A stretch of DNA of 64,000 bases from Holothuria scabra (GCA_037179385.1 CM074185.1:5823371-5887370); one strand, 5' to 3'. Numbered from the stretch's first letter, positions 22,581 through 33,896 are shown. Translations and numbers: made by a program. Notes: generated from the sequence alone by a model not told the origin.

Positions 22581-22784
22581 TCACTGGGTATCATTCATTT
22601 CTTTTTATTGTATATGTTCCATTCCCATAGTAATTTTTAGTTATTTCAAGGCGCATTGGTGCATATCAGAGCTTTTCAAGTTTCTTGCAGACACTCCTTG
22701 GGCACTTTGAAGTTGAAGAATGGATCAATTTATATTTTTGTGTACACTGATTATAATCACGTATCTTTTAGTTTTCTTAATAAA

Positions 22785-22890
22785 GGCCTGAATATTAGGT
22801 AATTGTTTATAATCATCATTCATTTCTGAATTAAAGTATTCTTAATGATGGCCTAAATATTAGGTAATTGTTCATGTTAATCAGTCATCT
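22785..22890 (+). repeat. Two-copy tandem repeat, about 70 bp period
   Basis: The phrase GGCCTGAATATTAGGTAATTG (about 22786) recurs as GGCCTAAATATTAGGTAATTG (about 22852), each preceded by TTCTTAAT-A and followed by TTATAATCATCATTCAT-like sequence. A small local duplication with no coding role. Confidence 0.7.
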
Positions 22891-23684
22891 TCTGACGCAG
22901 ATAATTCTAATATTTTTCTTAAATGAGACTGAGAGAAAGTCGATAAAAGCCGAAAGGAATAAAAAATGACAACAATGATTTTCAATGAAAGTAAAATAAG
23001 AACTGTGTGGATCGTAAACTGCGGTAAAACAAAACTCCTCGGGAGAAGCAGAAACTCAAGTGGTAACAGATTTGAATTAAATCTTCGAGAAAAACCGTTA
23101 CGGCGCGTCGTGCAATATGTTAAGTCTTTTGCAATTTTGATGACGAGTAAATATTGTTTATTCTTTCACTGTATGAAAAAGGCACCTTCCCAGAATATGC
23201 ATGTAAGAAATGGATACCGAATTTACCCTCTATTTCAAGCAGAGAAATAAACTTATGGATGATCACTTTGAAAGTGATGGGTGATTGAGAGTACTGGTTC
23301 ATATGTGTATGTTCATGTTTAAGTTACTCCATGCAGCCATGGGAGGGTGTACCGAACTACTGTCAAGCCACATTCATACCTTCTTTTCTGTTTGTAGAGG
23401 AATGGTTTTAGGTTACATTTAAAAGCTTGGATTTTATAATCTATTGGTTTACCGTTCAATTTAAGAAGTTTTCATAGGAGCATACTTAACTTTTTTCATA
23501 GTCTCCGAATCTGAAGGTTTGTTTTCATGGAACGCTCCTGCACGCTTATGTCAATATATAAACTATAACACTTCAAATAGTATATTTTTCCACTATGGTC
23601 CCAGCTATGTTATTATCTGGATGGTGATATTCAGTAACTGAATGACTGGATGATACAAATGGCTCTACCTCTTGATTTTTCTCC

Positions 23685-25297
23685 TACGTAGGTAAGAGCA
23701 TCAGACTTGCAGTCGGGAGGTCGAGGGTTCGACTCATTTAGCCAGGTCACATCAAAGACTTTAAAAGCGGAACCTACACTGTTAAAAAATTTCTCTGTAA
23801 ATTTAAACAATTTTTATGGCAATTTTTTTTCCAGCCAAATGATGTTTTTTACAGCCAGACTGTACTCATGAAAAACATTAAGGGTTTGTTTTTTCTTTAT
23901 AGTTTTTGCATGTAAATTAGTTTACAAAAGTCTACTGTAAAATCGAATTACAGAATTGTTCTGTTTTGTTTACCTTAATTTTATGTGAATTTACAGCCTA
24001 CTGTTGTCATTCCCGACATTTTAATATTTATTATAATATCGCTTTTTACCTGTCATATGTCATTACGTAACATACACTTCATCATTACGTATATACGTAG
24101 ATCAGGTATTTGCTTATCAACGTAATGTGTCGTTACGAAGTTGTTTTCAACACAGCTTTTTTCTAAAAGTCCCCTCGACCCTCTGGCGAAAAGCCAAGGG
24201 GCGAAAACAGAACAAGACACATTGAGAATGCTTTGTTGTCATATTGTTGTCAAGAAGACTGCTATCTCTAGGAACTTTGTAATTGGAAAGTCACATCTTT
24301 TGTACAATATAATAATTGTTTTTAAAATAAATATGACAAAGAATGCAAATTCATTGGTTGCAAACATTTCCAGGCAAGTTAAACAATAAGTTTATCACTT
24401 CCTGATTAAAAAACGCCAAAGAAGATATTATTCAAAGCAACAGCAATCCTTTTGTTAGGAAAATACCTAAAAAATAAGCTCCACAACTTTTGCTTTACGC
24501 AATATGAGATTTACGTCATGAAGTGTTAAATTGACAGACTCTTTCAAGTAAATTTGTGAAACGTTTTTAATTTGCTCCGATCAAGTGCATGAGCGCCTGT
24601 GGCGATGAGTTGACATCAGTATACCAATTGTCAGTGCTCTGAAATTAGGGCCTTACAATTTCTTTTTACTTAAAAATGTGTGACAAAACACCAGTTGTAT
24701 GATATTTATAACCAAGAACGTAATAACTAAGTATGCTTTTAATTAATAAATGTAAGTTAATTTTCAAATAGGACCATAATTTGCCAAAAATGTTTTTATT
24801 TAAAACTGAAACTTCGCAGAACGATGCATGTTATATATTGAACATTTTCTGGCGATTTTTCAGCTTAAAAACAAAATGAATGTTTGTTAAATGACAGTAT
24901 ATTTATGTGAAATCAGAAAAATACAAAATACTGTTAAAATTTCTGTAAATTTACAGAAAAAGTTTTACAAAGCAGTAAAATTTGGTTAAAAAAGCAGACA
25001 GAAATGGTTTTTCAAATAAACAGTAAATACATGTTAAACAACCCTTTTTATTGTAGCAATACAAAGTGTCTGTAAAGATACAGAAAATCTCTATTAAAAG
25101 TAAAATACAAAAAGTTTAAGTTGAATAAGTCTGTAAATTTACAGAAATTTTCAACAGTGTACTACCATTTTGCTTGGTGCTCAGCATAAGCACTTAGTGA
25201 AAACAAGCCAGTGAGTTATAACTGGAAGAGGCCCGTGGCCGGCTCGACTTGAACCAATTGTTTGGAAACTGGGCCATAAAACTCCATCTAATCTAAA
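23685..25297 (+). repeat. tRNA-derived SINE interrupted by a 1.4 kb insertion
   Basis: The left part has a tRNA-like head: an A-box-like TAGGTAAGAGCATC and a B box GGGTTCGACTC at about 23725. The SINE body starts next and stops at 23776. It resumes at 25162 with CTACCATTTTGCTTGGTGCTC and runs through CAAGCCAGTGAG, TAACTGGA, TTGGAAACTGGGCCATAAAAC to a CTAATCTAA end. Joining the two sides with one TA gives the same junction as the intact copy at 42071-42297. The head here differs from the tRNA-Asp head of that copy while the body is shared, so the family may have exchanged its tRNA head. Confidence 0.8.
23777..25159. mobile_element. 1383 bp TIR element inserted in a SINE at TA
   Basis: It starts CACTGTTAAAAAATTTCTCT and ends with the complement of CACTGTTGAAAATTTCTGTA, giving about 30 bp imperfect TIRs. 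A TA dinucleotide lies directly outside each end (23775-23776 and 25160-25161). Subterminal copies of CTGTAAATTTACAGAAA recur at about 24950 and 25130. No transposase is present; the frame at 24141-24389 shows no domain. TA duplication suggests a Tc1/mariner-type mechanism, while the CACTG ends also recall CACTA elements, so the superfamily is open. Confidence 0.8.
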
Positions 25298-26600
25298 AAA
25301 AGTAGGAAAGAATCTTCAATAAAATCCCAACAATCTGTCATAAAATTACAAATTTTCCCTAATGAAAGCTTCGGGTTTTTATACAGGAAAACTTCATCCT
25401 ATGAAAACCTAATATTTCTTGATACAGGATGATAGACTATTAAACATAAGGAAGCATGGTAGCCTGCTTTTCAAGGAATAAGTTTCCATATGATAGAAAT
25501 TCAGTTACTAATTTCTCACAAATAATTTGTTCACCCAAACTTTCAACATTTCAAATGAGACAACTTCCATAACTCTTCTTGTGCATATTATTTTGAGGAG
25601 ATAAAACTACTGCTTGAATTTATTGTTGAGACTGAATAATTTAATAATGACCAGAGCTATTCTCCTTGTATGCTATGTTGGAGCATTTTAAATACAGTAC
25701 TTCCCTTTAAACACGGCAAAACTTTCCAATTTCGATGAATACCCGTACCCCGTACAATCAAAATCCTGTACCAACTTCTATCCATCACACCGCGACATTA
25801 TGAATTTGCTCTTGTGAAGGCATATCGCTTAACAAAAATCCCAAGTTTTTCATTAAAACCTTAAAAAAAAATCAAATTTTCTCTCATTAAATTCCAAAAC
25901 TTCTACAATTTAAAGAGCTCTTCATTTTTAAATATTTGTTAAAAGAGATGAAAGATGTTGGGCAAATTTTCAGTTTCGTCTGAGAGCCTGATACGTCGGC
26001 CTAGTATGATAAAATGAGTATCCCCAAAAGAATTTCAGCTGTCGCCCATGTACCATTTTGATTTTGTTTTTATGAAGGAAAGATTTTTTTTTTTTAATAA
26101 ACACCCATATGTTTTAATGTTCCATACAAAAGGCCCAAGTTTCTTTCAAAAATGTCAAATTTGCTTCAAAACAAATTCCAGATTTATAAATATTTTTTAA
26201 AAATAGAGCAAAAAATTTCGGGGCGCCGAGCGGGCCTCAATTCCTGCTAAGTTACGTCCAATCAAGATTTTTTCCTCTCTTTATTTTTAAGTGATTGCGA
26301 AGTTTACAAAGAATAATGAACTTATATCAAAAACTTATCTCTTTATATCAAAAGTAACAGTACAATACTTTGTGTATGCTTAATATTCAGGAAACGATGT
26401 GACCAAACAATCATTGTTGTGAAAAAACGTACACTTTTTTGAAAGAGGATATCACAAAAATAATTCATTACAAGTTAATCTGAATAAATCTCTCAAATCA
26501 TTGCAAGTGACTATGTTCCTGGTTTTCTTTGATGATTTTTTTTAAAATTTATACAGTTTCCAACTTGTAAAGCAAATTTGAACTTATAAAAGAAATTATC
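25298..26600. other. AT-rich, no gene recognised; may include LINE 3' end
   Basis: Strongly AT-rich with many A and T runs, and no supported frame. Part may be the 3' untranslated region of the minus-strand LINE that starts near 30.1 kb, but I cannot set its end. Confidence 0.4.
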
Positions 26601-26759
26601 AACATTAGGTAGCAGTCTCTGACATCGGCAGTTAAAAATATAGTATTTTAAATGAAGGATAAGAAAATTTTATGGGTGACATAAAAATCACTGTTGCCAA
26701 AGAAAATATCATCTACTGTAAAGAAAAATTGCTTACACAAAAATCTTCTTTCAACATCC

Positions 26760-27977
26760 AGAATGAAAGAAGCAGATACGTTACAGCTCCAAAATAAATG
26801 CTCTATTTTCTCCTCCTCCATTTAACAAAAGGTACACAGAGATGATTCAGTCTTTTTCATAGCAAAAATAATTTATTTGTTCCTAAAACTCGATGAAGGA
26901 AACGAAACTGAAAATATTGGATTTTGGAATCGAGGAGAGAATGGTAGGGCATGGAAAAAATCTCTCCCAGTTCTGATCTGGAACATTACGGGACAAACTC
27001 CAATTTGAGATTGCAGAAGGGGTTGTAGTTATTTTTGCTAAAAGTATATTTTAAACTTTACGGGAAACAGATGCAGAATGGAAGGTTGTATCTCTTACGT
27101 GGACGCTAGTGCCTTGGTAAGGCTGTTGCCTCACAGATTGATTCCATAAACATGGAATAGCATTGATTAATCCCAAAAAAGTAGTAAATGTTGAATTTTT
27201 CTTTAAACTGATTGAACAGTAGTACTTAACCTCAAGCGTCAAATAGGTCTTTAACATCGATAATGCCCTTTTCGAAAAGATATTTATACGCATCTGTTGT
27301 CAATCATAATACACTTATTATTCATTAGTATTTGATTTGCAAATTTATCTTTGGGTTCGGAAAACACCGTCTCAAACCAGGACATGCACACTTGTTGGAT
27401 AAATTTATTACTTATACGGCTTACTTCCTTACTTGTACGATTACATTGAAAAATGAACGTTTTGCCAAAATTTTTGAAGATGGTGGTCAAAAAAGAATTT
27501 CCAGTAACCGAATGAGCCATCACAGTAGCGGCGAACCCAGGTACATTTTAAGCTTTTAATAAATGTGGCAGTATGGGGGACTTTAAGGCCACCCTGGCTA
27601 TATGAACCGAACATAGTAGCACGTTTGATTTTATCAGGGTTGCTCGACAAAATGAAGTAAAGAATAAGTTTTTCTATGTCTAGCTTTACAAAGCTGGAAG
27701 GTGGATTTGTTAGCACGAGAAACAGATAAACGAGTTGTGACAAAGCAAAAATCTTAACAATTGTAACCTTCCCAATTGGTGTGAGGTCACGATTTGACCA
27801 GAGTTTTAGGCAAGTCTTTAGCCTAGAAAGCTTAGGTTCAAAATTCAAACGAAATAGGTCGTTTCCATTGTGAGACAAAATAACTCCTAGCATATCAACT
27901 GGTCCATTGCCAACTTTGAAGTTCCAGTAATCCCTTGTAGGCAACTTTTGGACATAGGGACCTTGGGGAAACAACAT
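26760..27977 (-). pseudogene. LINE ORF2 C-terminal region
   Basis: The frame 27977-27441 reads the post-RT region typical of L1-clade ORF2: VDMLGVILSHNG, RDLTPIGKVTIVK, LSQLVYLFLVL, then FGSYSQGGLKVP. After several frame breaks, EEEKIEHLFWSCNVSASFI appears at about 26820-26765, matching the Cys-bearing IEHLFWxC segment near the end of such proteins. It follows the RT part of the same element. Non-functional. Confidence 0.8.
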
Positions 27978-27989
27978 CGACTTTGAAAT

Positions 27990-28780
27990 ATTTCACTTTA
28001 GACCATTCGCTGTCTTGTATTTTTCCAAAAAAGAAACAGTAATCCTAACAGACTGATCATTACCATTCATTACAAAAACAGTGTCATCTGCATACTGGAT
28101 AAGCTGTACTTCATTGTCTTTAAGTACTAGCCCTTGTATGCCAGCACATGTATTAACCTTGAGTGCTAAAATTTCTGCACAAATAATAAGATAATACGGG
28201 CTGTCGGACTCCTTTCAATATAGGGGAAATCCTGAGGAAAACCCGTTATTAAGAACACATGCAGAGCTTGTATTATAAAAAATGTGAAACCACCGTTTCA
28301 TATCATTACTAAAATTAAAAAAAAGAGAGCGTCCTGTTTATAAAATCCCAACTTAACCGATCGAAAGCTTTTTCAAAATCTATGAAAAACATGAAACCTG
28401 GAATGTTGATTTTGGTTGTATCCACAATGAGATCTAGAGCAAATCGGATATTCTCACCAATAAATTTTCCTTTCATGAAACCAGTCTGGCTTGGTCCTAT
28501 AAGGAAAGGAAGAACGCTCTAAAGTCTAGTTGTGATAGCTTTCGCTTCGCTTTTATAGTCACAATTTAGTAGTTTAATAGGTCTTAGATTAGTGAGAAGT
28601 GAAGCATCCTTGACAGGTTTTGGAATCATTGTAAAGATGCCTCTTGTTTGTTCGATAATGAGTCTACCTGTCTTAAAAGCATAATTCAATGAATTTACAA
28701 CTAAGTTACCTATAAGGGGCCAAAAAATGCTGGTAAAACTAGACCGAGAGACCATCAATACCGGTGGATTTCCCATGAGA
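27990..28780 (-). pseudogene. LINE reverse transcriptase domain
   Basis: RT motifs can be read in order on the minus strand: FTMIPKPVKD..LRPIKLLNCDYK (28650-28540), FIDFEKAFDRLSWDFI (about 28400-28350), and the catalytic YADDTVFV at 28094-28071 (YADD at 28083-28094). These match the L1/Tx1 group, which has a KDxxxxxNxRPIxLLNxDYK signature. Frame changes separate the motifs, so no full enzyme can be made. Confidence 0.88.
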
Positions 28781-29599
28781 CATTGAAAACAAGGCTTTTT
28801 TTACATTCAGCAAGAGTCAAAAGTCCCTTACATAGTGCAGAAGAGTCGGGATCCAAAGTCTTAGGAGGAAGAGAATCCAAAAAGAGCTCGCCTCACATTC
28901 GTGCAAGAACTTAATCTCTTGTAGTATACAATGTTATCGGTGATAACTTCACCGCTGACTTTAGTAATTTTACGAATAGTATTTTTAGCTTTGTCTCTCT
29001 TTTCAAGGTTGAGGAAAAACTTGGTATTTTTTCACCGTCTTCAACACATCTTGCCCGGGATCTAATAACTGTGCATTTTAATTTATAGTTATAATGGAGA
29101 GGAAGCTGTTTCGTGCCTCATTAAGGGCAGACCTGGTTTCCGATGACTCGTATTCGAATAATATTTGCTCTAATTTAGAAATTTTAAGTAAAATCCCAAT
29201 TCTTTTTTACGTCTTTCTTGGGCTTTTTTTTTTTTACTAAATTTGATAGTCTGTCTACGTATCTCGGATTTAAGTAGCTCCAAATGAAGAGATGGATCCA
29301 TATTCTCATACTTAAGCATTCCGTCTGAAAGTATGCTATTTATTGACAATGAATACTCCATATCAGAGAGCAATGAATTGTTCATTTTCCAGAAGCCCGG
29401 CCCGCGAACATCATAATGCAAATTAAAATTTAGGCATACAAAAGAGTGGTCAGATTAAATACCTGGGGAATGTAATGAATTAGTTACATCATGGGAAAGA
29501 CGAAGTCGAGGCAGCAAAAAATTCCTGGAGTTACATGCGAACTCCATGTAAAATCCTTACTAAACGGATTCCTGGAGCGCCAAATGTCCAAAAGCCCGT

Positions 29600-30112
29600 G
29601 GGTTTCATAAGATGCAAACATTCATCTCGTGCTTTAAAATTTGTGAGAGGAATGCCACCTATTTTATCAATCTCAGTATCAAAAACGAAATTAAATTGAC
29701 CCCCCAGAATAATAGCATCCCTCCTAAAATCGAGGAGTAATGTGTTTATTTCAGAAAAAAGTGCGGATCGTCATTATTCGGCCCGTAAACACAAGCCAAC
29801 GTCAAAACTTTGTCTTGGAACTCAATATCAAGAATGACATATCTTCCATGTGAATGTATCACACTTTTAGTTATTTTAAAACTCAAGGTTGGCCTAAACA
29901 GGAAACAAACACCCCGACTAGACCTAGAGCCGTGAGAGAAAACTATTTGGCCACCCCATTCATTTTGCCAATACAATTCGTCACCTGCACAGCAGTGGGT
30001 TTCTTTAATGAAAGAAATGTCGTAGTTAGGCCTATGCAAAAAACTAAACAACTGTCTACGTTTTTTGAATTGCCTTAAACCCCAAGCGTTGTACGAAATA
30101 AATTTTAGACTA
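29600..30112 (-). pseudogene. LINE AP-like endonuclease domain
   Basis: The minus-strand frame reads [18 protein letters not shown], then FIKETHC, then GVCFLFRP, then [11 protein letters not shown]. These are the N-terminal motifs of LINE endonucleases of the exonuclease-endonuclease-phosphatase fold (N in SYNAWGL, E in KETH, Y/P/N in VYGPN). After a break, ILGGQFNFVFD (about 29713-29681) stands at the family GDFN motif, with Gln replacing the catalytic Asp. This decay is consistent with a dead copy. Confidence 0.85.
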
Positions 30113-30121
30113 GACACACTT

Positions 30122-30210
<89 letters not shown>

Positions 30211-30213
30211 TAC

Positions 30214-30272
<59 letters not shown>

Positions 30273-30283
30273 AATATATATAA
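30122..30283. repeat. (AT)n microsatellite
   Basis: About 160 bases of nearly pure AT dinucleotide with a few ACAT interruptions. The alternating Ile-Tyr frames across it are an artefact of the repeat. Confidence 0.97.
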
Positions 30284-30740
30284 ATCAAATTGGTAAAGCT
30301 GGAAAATCTGGCTTAGGTGAAAAAACGATGTTGACTCCACCGGGATTCGAACTCGGGACCTCCCGCTTTCTAGTGCGGACGCTCTAACCACTGAGCCATG
30401 AAGCCAAGTTGGTTTGGCCGTTGTTCAAATAACAGATGAAGCAACTCGCAATTCACCTCCTGAGCAGGCGCCTAATTTTTGGAACAGCACTAGTTCTCGT
30501 TTGACGCAAGCCCGACCAGAGATCAAAGTTGATGCCATCCAGCTGAACACAATTGTTTATTCGCCAGCGGATCTCCGAAGAGATACAGAAACCTGTGAAA
30601 GCAGAGATGAAGTGAAAATAAACGCTGACGACAACTGCGTGGAATATATAAATCAAATTGGTAAAGCTGGAAAATCTGGCTGAGGTGAAAAAACGATGTT
30701 GACTCCACCGGGATTCGAACTCGGGACCTCCCGCTTATAT
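30284..30740. repeat. Pair of about 90 bp direct repeats around a unique block
   Basis: Sequence 30287-30375 recurs at 30646-30737 with near identity (TAAATCAAATTGGTAAAGCTGG, then GGTGAAAAAACGATGTTGACTC, then the tRNA-like 3' half). The second copy stops at CCCGCTT and runs into (AT)n. The 270 bases between hold an open frame on + (30414-30683) without a recognised domain. It may be a composite SINE-like unit tied to the neighbouring Penelope-like element. Confidence 0.6.
30333..30405 (-). repeat. tRNA-like sequence (pseudo-tRNA or SINE head)
   Basis: On the minus strand a cloverleaf can be drawn. The acceptor GGCTTCA pairs with TGGAGTC (two G-U). The D arm is GCTC..GAGC, with A box TGGCTCAGTGGTTAGAGC. 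The anticodon arm has a CCGC/GCGG stem but an 8-base loop. The T arm holds B box GAGTTCGAATCCC with one A-C mismatch. A T6 run follows 6 bases later, as for Pol III termination. The oversized anticodon loop argues against a working tRNA. The 3' half recurs at 30702-30737. Confidence 0.6.
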
Positions 30741-30779
30741 ATAAATATATATATATATACATTTATATTTATATATATA

Positions 30780-30845
<66 letters not shown>
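30735..30845. repeat. (AT)n microsatellite
   Basis: About 110 bases of AT repeats with ATATATTTATA interruptions. It abuts the 3' end of the minus-strand Penelope-like fragment directly. Confidence 0.97.
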
Positions 30846-30848
<3 letters not shown>

Positions 30849-31530
30849 AAGGTCAATTCTAACGTTAAGGCCGTGTGGAGCGAGAGTACCTAGCCTCATG
30901 ATCAGTCGGTTTTCAGCACTAAGGGGGTCACGATCGGAGCCTCGGCACATTACAGCTGCCGTAACAGTTAAATGTTGTATAGAACATGGTAAAGGGGGAT
31001 TAAAATTCGCAGCCACCGAATATCCATGGGGATTCTGTTTGATGGACCTCAGGTGCTCTGTGCCTCGATCTGCGAGGCGGCGCTTGGTCTCTCCCACATA
31101 CAACGAGTTACATCTCCCACATGCTAAAATATAACTACATTAGAGGAAATGCAGGAGAATCTTTGTTTGACAATAAAACTATTGCCGTTGGGGCCTGAAA
31201 TGTTGACGAGGTCGTGTTTGCCAACAACTGGACATGTATTACACCTCGAACGGTTACATGGAAAGGTACCAGCCGTGTCGTCGAAAGCAGTTTGTGGGTG
31301 GGAAGCACGAACTAAATGGTTGGCTAAATTTTTCTCAACTCTAAAAGCAGTGATGGGGGGTTCCGGGAAAACATCACGGGTTGAGGGGTCTTGTCGGAGC
31401 AACTCTACATTTTTGTGGATAGCGTGTAAAATAGGGCGGACCGAAGGGTGACAAGAAATAACTAAAGCAACGCGTACATTGGTACCAGATTTGCTCTTTT
31501 TCTCCAAGGCTTCCTCCCTGCTGGTTCCTT
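30846..31530 (-). mobile_element. Penelope-like element fragment: linker and GIY-YIG endonuclease (minus strand)
   Basis: The minus-strand frame 31507-31124 reads PPITAFRVEKNLANHLVRAS, then FPCNRSRCNTCP, then VNISGPNGNSF. This is the Cys-bearing linker between RT and endonuclease of Penelope-like elements. After a one-base frame break near 31.12 kb it continues in another frame with SYILACGRCNSLYVGETKR, a GIY-YIG endonuclease core (YI...C..C...YVG-T), then EHLRSI and a [15 protein letters not shown] terminus. Penelope-like elements use an RT plus this endonuclease for target-primed insertion. The RT part is missing, and the fragment is bordered by (AT)n on both sides. Confidence 0.85.
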
Positions 31531-31782
<252 letters not shown>

Positions 31783-31929
31783 AGGCTCATCATGCCGTCC
31801 TCGAACTCTTTTAGTTCCGCGCTGACAAAACAAACAACTTTTACAAATTAGAACCTGAACAGTATAACAAGCGGGTTCAACAAAACAAAGCATAGAAAAA
31901 AGCACCGCCCAACACACGCAATCAAGTCA

Positions 31930-33605
31930 CTGCCGCTGACAAAATTGTAGCTTCAAAACCTGAAATTAGTGACAGAGTCGACATCACAAGCGAAAAACAA
32001 GCATTTATTACACTAAAAGACCACAAACCGAACTTCAACAACAAACCCACCTGCAGACTAATCAACCCATCAAAATCAGAACTAGGGAAGATTAGCAAAC
32101 AATTACTAGAACGGATAATTTCAAAAAATCAAACAATCTACAGGTTCCAACGAATGGAAGAACATAAGTGAAGTCGTAGACTAGTTTAGTGAAATACACG
32201 ACAAACACCAACAATCGTGCATTGCTTTTGACATTTGTGAGTTTTACCCCTCAATTACTGCCGACCTCCTCAACGAGGCTTTAGACTTTGCATCAAACTA
32301 CACAGACGTACCAGCATTCGAAAGGCATATTATCTTCCATACAAAGAAAACTATGCTGTTCAACGCTGAAACAACATGATGCAATCGTAAGGAATCTTTA
32401 TTCGATGTCACCACGGGTAGATTCGACGGTGCTGAAACTTGTGAACTAATAGGATTGTACCTCCTATCACAACTTCAGCACATTAACATGAATGTCGGCC
32501 TATACAGAGATGACGGTCTGGCTGTTTGCAAAGCAACACCAAGGCAGACAGAAAAATTAAAGAAAGAAATATGCAAGATATTCTCAAAAAACAAGCTTAA
32601 AATAGAAATTGAAGCAAACAAAAAAATAGTGAACTTCTTAGACCTTACCCTTGATCTTAGCACAAGCACATACAAGCCATACATGAAACCCAACAACACC
32701 CCTCTCTATTTGCACAAACAGAGCAACCACCCCCACTTTACATAAAGAACATCTCAGAAAGCATCAACAGGAGACTATCCAACATTTCTTCCGACGAAAA
32801 CACATTCAACACATCATCGCCCGTATACCAAGAAGCATTACAAAGAAGTGGCTATGGGTACAACCTAAAGTACGAGACCCAATCCCCTAGCACCAGTCAT
32901 TCCAAAGGAGCCCCGAAACGAAGACGAAATAGGAACATATCCTGGCTCAACCCCCCGCACAGTGATAGTGTCACAACCAACATTGGCAAGAAATTCTTTA
33001 ACCTCTTGGACAGCTGCTTCCCACCTGGGCACAAACTACATACTTTACTCAACAGAAACACGTTGAAACTGAGTTACAGCTGCATGGCAAACATAAACCA
33101 AATTATATCAGCGCACAAGAAATACATACTGGCGAAACAGGAAGTACAACCAGAAACGCGAAGCAACTGCAATTGCAGAAAGCAAAGGGAGTGCCCATTA
33201 GAAGGCAACTGCCTCACGAACAACATTGTGTACCAAGCAACTGTAACACGCCACGACAACCACAACGAAGAAACATACATTGGTCTAACAGATAACACAT
33301 TCAAAACAAGATACACCACTCACAAGACTAGCTTTAAACACAAAGACAAAAGAAACGCAACTGCACTCAGTGAATACATCTGGAAACTAAAGGATTCAAA
33401 TGAAGAACACTCCGTAAAATAGAAACTCATGAACAAAGCCCGAGCATACTCCACATCCTCTAAAACTTGTAATCTCTGTCTGGAAGAAAAGTTCTTCATT
33501 ATACTGAAACCTTCCTTAGCAACTCTAAATAAAAGAAACGAACTGATAAGAACTTGTAGACACAGGAATAAACATCTACTGTGCAATTATTCTAATAGGT
33601 AATGT
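31930..33605 (+). mobile_element. Penelope-like element: RT and GIY-YIG endonuclease (degenerate)
   Basis: The + strand holds, in order, RT motifs ITLKDHKPNF..CRLINPSKSE (about 31995-32080), AFDICEFYPSI (about 32225), [20 protein letters not shown] (about 32400-32460) and the Penelope-type catalytic YRDDGLA at 32503. These are followed by a Cys-rich linker CNCRKQRECPLEGNCL and a GIY-YIG core NIVYQATVT...ETYIGLTD (about 33220-33290). A further [24 protein letters not shown] tail reaches a stop near 33602. In-frame stops (TGA near 32379, TAA near 32743, TAG at 33420 in place of the expected Trp) and frame shifts make it a pseudo-element. The neighbouring minus-strand fragment is a different Penelope lineage by sequence. 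Confidence 0.9.
33006..33422 (+). pseudogene. Penelope-like linker and GIY-YIG endonuclease part
   Basis: This 138-codon open stretch covers SYSCMANINQIISAHKK, the CNCRKQRECPLEGNC zinc-like linker, then the GIY-YIG domain: IVY strand, ETYIGLTDNTFKTRY with the conserved Arg, HKTSFKH, and ALSEYIWKLKDSN. It ends at TAG 33420-33422, after which coding similarity goes on in the same frame, so the stop is a nonsense lesion. The endonuclease core residues look preserved. Confidence 0.85.
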
Positions 33606-33734
33606 ATCTTGGCTCGCTGTACACCGTTCTTGCCTGTTTACAACGAACACGGAACGAACACGTGCTTTAAAACGGACGCGTTCAAAAGCAGCGAACACAT
33701 ACGTAGTTAACGTTATTGACATTATTCTACTTCA

Positions 33735-33792
33735 GGCTTCTGAGGAGTGAGGACCTACTTTATTGGCCCTTACGAAACAGTTCTGTAAAGCT
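33735..33792 (+). ncRNA. Type I hammerhead ribozyme (Penelope-associated)
   Basis: The catalytic core CTGAGGA lies at 33740-33746 and GAAA at 33774-33777. Stem II pairs GTGAGG (33747-33752) with CCTTAC (33768-33773), six pairs with one G-U. Stem III is minimal: A33777-T33786, C33778-G33785, A33779-T33784, closed by GTTC. Position 17 is A33787 in a GTA cleavage context. Stem I pairs GGCTT (33735-33739) with AAGCT (33788-33792). Penelope-like elements are known to carry such minimal-stem-III hammerheads, and this one lies about 130 bases after the element's last codon. All core bases expected for self-cleavage are present. Confidence 0.8.
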
Positions 33793-33896
33793 ATGTTGTA
33801 AGAACTTATTGCAACCTTTTCAATATTACAGCTCCCTTCATTGGGTTGAGCACTTTACCATTGCCTGGTTGACATTATTATTTTTTTTTTATATTA

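Larger units (their letters stand above)
26600..30115 (-). mobile_element. Degenerate L1/Tx1-like LINE (ORF2)
   Basis: On the minus strand an ORF2 can be followed in order through many frames: endonuclease (about 30110-29600), a linker (29421-29170), reverse transcriptase (about 28780-27990), a connection region (27977-27441) and a Cys-containing tail (about 26840-26760). Numerous stops and shifts show that it is dead. The 5' limit abuts a long (AT)n tract at 30.12 kb. No ORF1 is attached, although a separate ORF1-like fragment of similar type lies at 34.8-35.5 kb on the same strand. The 3' end and target duplication were not found. Confidence 0.85.

Noticed and set aside
30560..30615. Hammerhead-like CCGAAGA ... 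GAAAC near the tRNA-like repeat
   Set aside because: The core has C in place of the required U, and stem II cannot form.
30414..30683. 89-codon plus-strand frame between the two 90 bp direct repeats
   Set aside because: No recognisable domain, no splice context, and it runs into repeat sequence at its end.
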